DNA of 64,000 nt from Nansenia antarctica (taxonomy: Eukaryota; Chordata; Actinopteri; Argentiniformes; Microstomatidae). Position 1 is the stretch's first letter. Every line of letters begins with the position of its first letter. The position numbers and the translations under genes are program-made. Below are positions 56,641 to 64,000 of the stretch, piece by piece. The notes under the pieces were generated by a model. It was not told where the DNA came from. It worked only from the letters and a program-made list of their open reading frames with translations, and did not search any database. The stretch covers positions 39,732,942-39,796,941 of the forward strand of contig OZ022342.1 in NCBI GenBank assembly GCA_963989245.1, given 5' to 3'.

Positions 56641-58049
56641 TCCAACCTTGGCAGAGCCACGTCTCTTCACAACTCTTGACCCTCCTGCTGTCCATAACTA
56701 CAGACCCGTGTCCCTTCTCTCCTTCTTATCTAAAACCCTTGAACGCACTTTATCTAAACAACTGTGTCACTATCTCCTTCAGAACAACGTCCTTGACCCT
56801 CACCAATCCAGCTTTCAGGCTGGGCACTGAGACTGCTCTCCTTGCTGTCATGGAGGCCCTCCACTGCACGATCGCTGACCTCTCCACGAGCCCTCACCAC
56901 AGGGGTCCTCCAGGGCTCTGTCCTAGGGCCCTTACTGTTTTCCCCCTATACCAAATCTCTTGGCTCTGTAATTTCCTCACATGGTTTCTCCTGCCACTGC
57001 TACAACACTCAATTATTTCTCTCTTCCCCTCCCCTCTGACTCACTGATAACAACACGTGTCTCTGCGTGTCTTGCATACATTTTTGCTTGGATGTCAGCC
57101 CACCACCTCAAGCTCAATCTTAACAAGACTGAGCTGCTCCTCCTCCCTGGGAAAGCCTGCCCTCTCCAAGACTTCTCCATCACAGTAGAGAACTCTACAG
57201 TGACCTCCTTCCAGACAGCCAAGAGTCTTGGGGTGATCCTTGACAACCACTTTTCCTGCGCTGTGAACATCACAGCGACAGCACAATCCTGTAGATTATT
57301 CCTCTACAACATCAGAAGAATACGTCCATTCCTCACCAGAGAAGCAGCGCAACTTGTCATCTCCCACCTTGACTACTGCAATGCACTCCTGGCCAAGCTC
57401 CCCTCCGGCTCCATCAGACCTCTGTAGCTCATCCAGAATTGTCACCCATCTGGTGTTCAATCTCCTCAAATTCTCTCATGTGACCCCCCTGTTTCGCACC
57501 CTTTACTAGCTCCCGGGGCAGCTTGCAACAGATTCAAGACCCTTTCTGATCGCCTTCCGAACGGCAAAGGAAACAGCCCTTCATTACTTGCAAGCAATGG
57601 TCAGCCCCCAAACACCTGCCCGATCACTCCGCTCTTCCACCTCTACTGGCCGAGGCGCTTCCGCCTCTGGTGATGCAGCAGCCTCACTACTTGGTCATGG
57701 CTGTTCACTGTCTGGAATGAGTAGTAGAAGAAGCTTCCCACTACAGTCAGAACTGCAGAAACTAGGGATGCACCGAAATGAAAATTCTTGGCCGAGGCCG
57801 AAGCCGAATTTAAGGAAACACTTGGCCGAATACCGAATACCGAATACCGAATGTGTATCGGCAGTTTTTAATTTTATCATTGCATAAACTAAATACATTT
57901 TGCTTTTTATTCATGCTTCTCAAAGAAAGAAATTGAGATTGAAAAAAAATTACTTTTATATATAACTTATTATAACTAATTATCGTGGGATTTAATCTCT
58001 ACTGCTTTCCAGGGTTCAAGTTAATGATATTCATGATTTGTCTCTACAT

Positions 58050-58285
58050 AGGCTTCAGAAAGTATTTAGACCCCTTCACTTTTTTCACATTTTTGAATAG
58101 ATTTGCCATCAATCCACACACAGTACCCCATAACCTAAGTAAAAACGTTTTTTAATGTTTGCAAATGTATTAAAATGTAAATACAGAAATACCTCATGTA
58201 CATAAGTATGCAGACCCTTTGTCACTCTTAAAATTAGGTCAAATGCTAAATGTCTTCAACAAGTTGAATTGAGTCCACCTGAGTG
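58050..58285. mobile_element. Tc1-like end fragment
   Basis: GGCTTCAGAAAGTATTTAGA and TAAGTATGCAGACCCTTTGT are the usual terminal region of fish Tc1-like elements. Only one end is present. Confidence 0.6.
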
Positions 58286-58502
58286 TAAGGATAATAGTTC
58301 ATGTTATTTCAGAATGAATATCTTTTGTTTTTATAGTCTCTGGTTTGCATAGAAACCACCGCATGATACAGCTGCATGTCATAAACTCGTGTAGAACAGC
58401 TGGGGAGTCTGAATATGTTTTCAACAAGGCAACAACTCTGCTTCAGACTCCCATTTTAAATTGAGCTACGACTGCTACGCTAACTAGCTAGATGAGTGTA
58501 AG

Positions 58503-58639
58503 GTTGCGTTCGTAAAGTCGCTCTGAGAGCGCTGGAGCGCACACTGGGCCCGACGTCATAGAGAAACCGAGTCATTTGATTGGACGAGAGGCATTCCACG
58601 AGTGCTGATCGGATTTCCTGAGTGAATTTACGAACGCAG
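58503..58639. mobile_element. 140-bp palindromic MITE, copy 3
   Basis: GGTTGCGTTCGTAAAGTCGC ... GAATTTACGAACGCAGAC, with the CACACTGGGCCCGACGTCAT interior also found in copy 2. Confidence 0.75.
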
Positions 58640-59002
58640 ACAGTTTTGAAAGCGCGTCGCCTCGCGCCGCGCGCCTGTTGAGAGTTATATTTAATTGTAT
58701 TGCGTCATCAAAACACGCCCACTATTCGGTGGTAAACATTCGGTGTTTTCACACATTCGGCCGAATACCGAATGTGCTTTATTTTGCGATATTCGGCCGA
58801 ATACATTCGGTGGCCGAATGTTCGGTGCATCCCTAGCAGAAACACTACCTACAGTATCTTCCGCCACAGACTAAAGACCCATCTCTTCAGGCTACACCTT
58901 AACTGTCCCTCCTAAGACCTCTTCATCCCCTCTACCCCCTTTACAGTTTCTCTACTGTAAATAAAATGATGATACAATATGTGACAACTGACAGTGAAAA
59001 GA

Positions 59003-59152
59003 GCTACCTGTAGGCAAAATCACGTTTCTGTTTTGTTACATGTGCTTAAAGTACAGATTGTAAGCTTTCAAATGATGCATCATACATTGAAATCGGAAAC
59101 AAATTGAAGACGACATGAGTATTTTAAAGTTGCTACACCTGAAATCACTAAA
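59003..59152 (-). repeat. dispersed repeat F1, copy e (left half)
   Basis: The reverse complement matches copies a-d (for example GCTTTCAAATGATGCATCAT). The repeat resumes at 63677 (GCAGAGAAAATGCCCTTC), so 59153-63676 is an insertion. Confidence 0.75.
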
Positions 59153-59264
59153 GCGGGGTACACACATAAGGATTTTCAAAATCTTAACCGAAATCTTATC
59201 TGAGACAGACCCCACACATGAAGAAACACAATCTTGGATTGAACAGCCTTGAGCCGGGTACACA

Positions 59265-59965
59265 CATACGGATTTTCTGCGATTTCAGCGATTTTCGGAT
59301 GTCTGAAAACAACAGAAAACGCCCGGTTATCAGATGGATCTTAACATGTTCCTATAACAAAATCCTGGGGTGTGAGGTGTGTTAAGAGTCAATTCTCTTC
59401 AATTGTGCAATCAACTCTCAACTCTCAACCTGCTCGGAAAATGGGCGTGGGGAACGACAGATTCCGGACTCTAGAGTCTCGTTCCCCAAGCCAGAAATCT
59501 CGCGTGAACCCATCCTTTTAATATTGCCTTTAAATTACAAAATAATTAAATTAAGATTATATAATGATTAAAGCACTTTGAGCCGCAACGTTTGCAGGAA
59601 AAGCGCTATACAAATAAAGTTATTATTATCTAACGTAGTACCCTGACTAGTCAGCTCGCTTCCTGATTGGCGAGCAGGGTTGCCAGATGGGAATGATATT
59701 TTCCACCCTAACCACAGTCTAAAACCGCTAATTCCACCAAACAATCTGGCAACCCTATGATTTCTGGTCGGAAGTATTGAACACATTTCACATTTACGAT
59801 TGTCGGCCACGCCCATTTTCCGAGCAGGTTTGCGGGAGAGATTGACTCTTAACACACCTCACACCCCAGGATTCTGTTATAGGAAAATGTTAAGATCCAT
59901 CTGATAACCGGGCGTTTTCTGTTGTTTTCAGACATCCGAAAATCGCTGAAATAGCCTATAGTATC
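59265..59965. repeat. long inverted repeat, arms about 180-190 bp
   Basis: The left arm (59265-59460) contains GAAAACGCCCGGTTATCAGA and GGTGTGAGGTGTGTTAAGAG; the right arm (about 59785-59965) holds their reverse complements. Part of the arm recurs at 63580-63630. The middle contains a SINE-like tail (GCGCTATACAAATAAAG, about 59604) and a small GCAGGGTTGCCAGATGG/ATCTGGCAACCCT palindrome (59685-59757). Confidence 0.75.
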
Positions 59966-60362
59966 CATCTGCGCGCATCAAATCCATCACCCGGAAATGT
60001 GATTTCCGGGTTTTGGACCACGTCATCGTAAGCGCGTCGGTAAAAGAAACCGCGAGAAACCGCGAGATTTTGAAGGATCTTAAATGGATTTTAAAAACAC
60101 GGCGACATTGTATAGGACATTTAACGAACAATAATTTGAACACGCAATTGATAAGAAGAAGAAGAAGAAGAATTACAAATACAATGGCAAATGCAGCTCA
60201 GGTGAGAATTTCGAAATATTATTAATGAACATGTTATAGTTTTCAGATGTGTATTTATTATTTAGGTTGTTGCATGTGTTACGCGGCTGTTTCGCACGTA
60301 GTTTTGTTCATCTGGCTTGGCTAATTGGGTAATCCTATGTGGTTTAGCGTTATCAGAGATAT

Positions 60363-60450
60363 TAGAGAGATATTAGATTAGATTCAACTGTATTGTCATT
60401 GCTGAGTACAAGTACCAACAACAAAATGCAGTTATGCATATAAGATGTAC
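60363..60450 (-). mobile_element. LINE/SINE 3' tail, inverted
   Basis: AGATTAGATTCAACTGTATT followed by GTCATTGCTGAGTACAAGTA is the reverse complement of the tail at 9340-9490. Confidence 0.6.
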
Positions 60451-60667
60451 AGCTGGCAGGGCTAAAAAACGCTGCGTTGTCTTCAACCACTTAATGTAAT
60501 TTAAAAGTTCACAATAGCTACATTCTCAGATGTCTACCGATTACTTATCCCCCTATTTTTATTGCTTGTTTTCTTGTTTTTGAGAGCTGACTTTTTGCAG
60601 GCGCCGAGCTGTGGTCCCGAGCAGAGGGACGACTGGCCACCAACGGAGCTGTCCGTGTCTGACCACT

Positions 60668-61537
60668 GGGGGTTGGACACAACACTGAACACTACACTAC
60701 ACTGGACACTGGACACAACACTGAACACTACACTGGACACAACACTGAACACTACACTGGACACTGGACACAACACTGAACACTACACTGGACACTGGAC
60801 ACAACACTGAACACTACACTGGACACTGGACACTACACTACACTGGACACAACACTGAACACTACACTACACTACACTGGACACAACACTGAACACTACA
60901 CTACACTACACACAACACTACACACAACACTGGACACAACACTGAACACTACACTGAACACTGGACACAACACTGAACACTACACTACACTGGACACTGG
61001 ACACAACACTGAACACTACACTACACTGAACACTACACTACACTGGACACTGGACTGAACACTACACTGGACACTGGACACAACACTGAACACTACACTA
61101 CACTGGACACAACACTGAACACTACACTACACTACACACAACACTACACACAACACTGGACACAACACTGAACACTACACTGAACACTGGACACAACACT
61201 GAACACTACACTACACTGGACACTGGACACAACACTGAACACTACACTACACTGGACACAACACTGAACACTACACTACACTGGACACTGGACACAACAC
61301 TGAACACTACACTACACTGGACACTGGACACAACACTGAACACTACACTACACTGGACACTACACTGGACACAACACTGAACACTACACTACACTGGACA
61401 CTGGATACAACACTGAACACTACACTACACTGGACACAACACTGAACACTACACTACACTGGACACTGGACACAACACTGAACACTACACTGGACACTGG
61501 ACACAACACTGAACACTACACTGGACACTGAACATCT
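60668..61537. repeat. satellite-like array of ACACTGGAC/ACACTGAAC/ACACTAC words
   Basis: About 870 bp made almost only of short words starting ACAC (ACACTGG, ACACTGA, ACACTAC, ACACAAC). A higher-order copy is visible: the block around ACACACAACACTACACACAA occurs at 60908 and again 226 bp later at 61134, with matching neighbours over at least 170 bp. Threonine-rich and valine/serine-rich ORFs are translations of the array. Confidence 0.95.
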
Positions 61538-61539
61538 GT

Positions 61540-61610
61540 CATTACGTGAAGCGCATTGAGTCGCATCTTGTAAGAAATGCGCTATACAAATAAAACTTGT
61601 ATATACAATT
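61540..61610 (+). mobile_element. SINE-like 3' tail
   Basis: GAAGCGCATTGAGTCGCATC then TGCGCTATACAAATAAAAC resembles the tail of common fish SINEs/LINEs, and lies immediately next to the satellite array. Confidence 0.5.
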
Positions 61611-61721
61611 GATTTGATCCCTTGTACACCTTTTTGGGCATTTGTGTTGCAACACACCTATACATTGTGTTTGACCTAATAAAGTCCCACACCTGGGGTC
61701 ATTGACATTCTTTTATTTATA

Positions 61722-62845
61722 TACAGTTAGGTCTGGAAGTATTTGGACAGTGACACAATTTCCATAATTTTGTCTCTGTATGCCACCACAAAGGATTTGA
61801 AATGAAACAATCAAGATGTAATTGAAGTGCATACTTTCAGCTTTAATTCAAGGGGTTGAACAAAAATATTGTATGAAACATTTAGGAATTGCAACTATTT
61901 TTATACACAGTCTCCTATTTTCAGGAGCTCAAAAGTAATTGGACAAATTAACAATCATACAGTAAGTAAAATGTTCATTTTTAATACTTAGTCGAGAATC
62001 CTTTGCAGGCAATGACTGCCTGAAGTCTGGAACACATGGACATCACCAAATGCTGGGTTTCCTCCTTTGTGATGCTTTGTCAGGCCTTTACTGCAGCAGT
62101 CTTCAGTTGTTTGTTCGTGGGTCTTTCTGCCTTTAGTTTTGTCTTCAGCAAGTGAAATGCATGCTTGATTGGGTTGAGATCAGGTGATTGACTCTGGCCA
62201 TTGCAGAATATTCCACTTCTTTGCCTTAAAAAAGTCCCGGGTTGCTTACACACTATATTTTGGGTCATTGTCCATCTGTATTGTGAAGCACCATCCAATC
62301 AACTTTGCTGAATTTGTCTGAATCTGAGCAGACAGAATATCCCTAAACACTTCAGAATTCATCTGTCTGCTTCTGTCTTGACATCATCAATAAACACTAG
62401 TGACCCAGTGCCATTGGAAGCCATGCATGTCCATGTCATCACACTCACCAGTGCATTCTTTTTTTCTCAGAATGTACCAAACAGTTAATTTGGCCAGTAT
62501 TAATGTTCCTACTATCTCTCTGATGGATTTTTGTTTTGTTTTTACAGCCTAAGGATGGCCTGGTTCAGTTGCATTGAGAGCTCTGTTGACTGCATGTTGT
62601 GCGTATACAGCAACAGCCTCCAAATGCAAATGCCACACTTGGAATCAACTCAGACCTTTTATCTGCTTAATTGATAAAGAAATAATGAAGGAATAAATAG
62701 CCCACACTGGCCCATGAAACAGCTTTTGAGTCAATTGTCTAATTACTTTTGGTTATTATACATAAGAGCTATAATTCATAAACCCTTCGTTCAATTTGGA
62801 TGTGAATACCCTTAACCTAAAGCTGAGAGTCTGCACTTTAAGCCC
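61722..62845 (-). mobile_element. Tc1-like transposon with long inverted ends, right end lost
   Basis: Left end TACAGTTAGGTCTGGAAGTA. A subterminal block of about 120 bp (CTTTCAGCTTTAATTCAAGG) is repeated inverted at 62720-62840 (AACCTAAAGCTGAGAGTCTG), where the element stops without its outer end and LINE debris begins. Confidence 0.75.
61990..62480 (-). pseudogene. Tc1-like transposase C-terminal fragment
   Basis: The frame 62080-62298 shows CNGQSQSPDLNPIKHAFHLL, the block that normally reads SPDLNPIE and carries the catalytic glutamate; here lysine replaces it. Further transposase sequence on the same strand (about 62415-62450) is out of frame. No DNA-binding domain remains. Confidence 0.8.
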
Positions 62846-62879
62846 AGTAAATTCTGTTGGAAATCTCATATAAGATATG

Positions 62880-63350
62880 TTAGATCCAAAGTATCAAGGA
62901 GTATTGCAGTATTGTGCAGGGCAAAACATATTCTGGAACAGAGGATGTTGTATACTCTATATTGTTGTCTTGTCTTACCCTATTTGAGTTACTGTGTGGA
63001 GATATGGGGAAATGAATATAAAAGCACTTTAAACCCATTGATTACACTACAGAAAAAAGCTATGAGGATTGTACATGAGGTCGGATATCGTGATCACACT
63101 AATAACTTGTTCCTAATGTCAAAAATATGAAGAAAATATGAAGGAAAGCAGAAATATTGCTCTATTGCTCTATTTAAAAAAAGGTTTAAATTATTTTTAA
63201 TGAAAAAGTATTAGAACGGATGATACTGAAATATATGTATTAATTAATTGGATTATATAATGTAAGCATAATTGTTAAGTATAAACAGGGGTAGGACAGG
63301 CTTCTTCCTACTCCTTTTCGAACAATTGATAGGACTGTACTCTACATATT
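62880..63350 (+). mobile_element. LINE 3' fragment (Rex/CR1-like)
   Basis: The 72-aa frame 62912-63130 contains LPYLSYCVEIWGNEYKSTLN and LQKKAMRIVHEVGYRDHTN, the C-terminal region of a reverse transcriptase, followed by a 3' region with GCTTCTTCCTACTCCTTTTC. No polymerase core. Confidence 0.7.
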
Positions 63351-63422
63351 ATTTTTTTCCGTAGTTTTCACCGTAGTAAGGCCGTAGTAAGGCGATTCAT
63401 GGTTTACTCCTAGTGTATCCTT

Positions 63423-63530
63423 CTGCGCGCATCAAATCCATCACCCGGAAATGTGATGTACCATACGTCATCATACCGCGCCTGCATATTTGCATAACAC
63501 ATTTCCGGGTGATGGATTTGATGCGCGCAG
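63423..63530. repeat. perfect 33-bp hairpin
   Basis: The arms 63423-63455 and 63498-63530 (starting CTGCGCGCATCAAATCCATC) are exact reverse complements with a 42-base loop. A third copy of the arm is at about 59968-60000. Confidence 0.9.
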
Positions 63531-63676
63531 ATGGACCCTACTCGAAATAGCAGAAAATCCGTATGTGTGTACCCCGCTTAAGATCCATCTGATAACCGGG
63601 CGTTTTCTGTCGTTTTCAGACATCCGAAAATCGTGCCAAAACCGGCCAAAAACTCCTTATGTGTGTACCCCCCTTT

Positions 63677-64000
63677 AGCAGAGAAAATGCCCTTCAAAGA
63701 TTTTGTTCTTTCTCACCTTCACACAGCCAGGTAATGGACGGTAACAATGGCTGGTTAACCCCACCCCCTCTAGATTGACAGCTGTCAACTATCAATATCT
63801 GTCAGTGTTAGTCACTCGGTCAGATAGCTATAGCTAACATGATTACCTAGCAAGGTATTACCTAAGCTAATTAGCCAGCTTATCATTGTGGAGGCTTTAT
63901 GGTTGTTGTAACTGTTATTCTTTTAATGATACAAAAAAGTCTTCAATCAGAATCAGAATTTATTTTACAGTACACAAGAATAAAAATCTTTGGCTTTGGT
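63677..64000. repeat. F1 copy e (right half) and compound repeat copy 2
   Basis: 63677-63775 completes F1 copy e (CCATTACCTGGCTGTGTGA inverted). From about 63795 it matches 22163-22330 (TTACCTAGCAAGGTATTACC, then TCTTCAATCAGAATCAGAAT) and runs off the window. Confidence 0.75.

Larger units (their letters stand above)
57763..58835. mobile_element. hAT element (1,073 bp) inside L2
   Basis: Ends TAGGGATGCACCGAA and TTCGGTGCATCCCTA, with many internal GGCCGAATACCGAAT repeats at both sides. Exact 8-bp duplication GCAGAAAC at 57755-57762 and 58836-58843. Contains a Tc1-type end fragment (58050-58285) and palindrome copy 3. No transposase. Confidence 0.93.
56640..58975 (+). mobile_element. L2-type LINE fragment split by a hAT element
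   Basis: Reverse transcriptase pieces in several frames: NYRPVSLLSFLSKTLERTL (about 56695), GVLQGSVLGPLLFS (about 56905) and LGVILDNHFSCAVNI (about 57230). Then the C-terminal region, a hAT (57763-58835) and the end (AAAGACCCATCTCTTCAGGC, about 58873). The catalytic aspartate regions are deleted. Confidence 0.85.
59153..63676. mobile_element. nested terminal-inverted-repeat composite (4.5 kb), Harbinger-like
   Basis: Outer ends GGGGTACACACATAAGGA (about 59157) and TCCTTATGTGTGTACCCCCC (about 63653-63672) are inverted. A second pair, GGGTACACACATACGGATTT (about 59256) and AAAATCCGTATGTGTGTACC (about 63556-63575), lies just inside. Flanking bases (TAA on the left, TTA on the right) would fit a 3-bp Harbinger-type target, imperfectly. 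ATGGCAAATGCAGCTCAG at 60184-60201 followed by GTGAGA could be a first coding exon. The rest is repeat debris. Confidence 0.55.

Noticed and set aside
60534..60810. Valine/serine- and threonine-rich repeat proteins
   Set aside because: Translations of the satellite-like array with no other coding evidence.

Overview
This window looks like intergenic, repeat-dense chromosomal DNA from a teleost fish. The evidence is the repeat spectrum: L2- and L1/Tx1-type LINEs, tRNA-derived SINE pieces, a Ty3/Gypsy chromovirus, many hAT, Tc1/mariner, piggyBac-like, MULE-like, Kolobok-like and Harbinger-like DNA elements, Polinton-type sequences, long CA/GA/TA microsatellites and CpG-decayed reading frames. 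I recognise no intact host gene, rRNA or functional tRNA. One possible non-repeat exon lies near 37.6 kb but carries a stop. The species cannot be fixed from what is visible.

Layout. 0-2 kb: right end of a piggyBac-like element, a dispersed repeat, then a frameshifted Polinton (Maverick/adintovirus-type) penton and minor-capsid fossil. 4.5-11.2 kb: L2 fragment, a 35-bp minisatellite, two hAT elements, a Tc1-like element and a MULE-like MITE. 11.2-16.6 kb: a nearly complete CR1/L2-group LINE with a 2A-like peptide, interrupted by a hAT element. 17.9-22.2 kb: a 5'-truncated Gypsy chromovirus with one LTR. 23.7-30.2 kb, minus strand: the most unusual region, a decayed protein-primed family-B DNA polymerase gene plus four unrecognised ORFs with their own TATA-like boxes and a shared upstream 18-bp motif. 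30.8-40 kb: Tc1 relics, foldback elements, and a possible acidic exon with a good splice donor. 40.9-49.1 kb: an L1-type LINE (minus) broken by a SINE, a hAT and an L2. 49.1-58.9 kb: LINE fragments, a Kolobok-like THAP MITE, two L2 copies each broken by a hAT, and a second piggyBac-like end. 59.1-63.7 kb: a 4.5-kb nested terminal-inverted-repeat composite holding a satellite-like array, a Tc1 relic and LINE debris.

The strongest structural evidence comes from target-site duplications. Six hAT insertions have perfect 8-bp duplications, and four of these interrupt LINEs, which gives a relative order of insertion. A roughly 140-bp palindrome occurs three times, each time inside a different hAT element. 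The best candidate for something new is the 23.7-30.2 kb polymerase element: its polymerase is a pseudogene, but the companion ORFs resemble nothing I can name.
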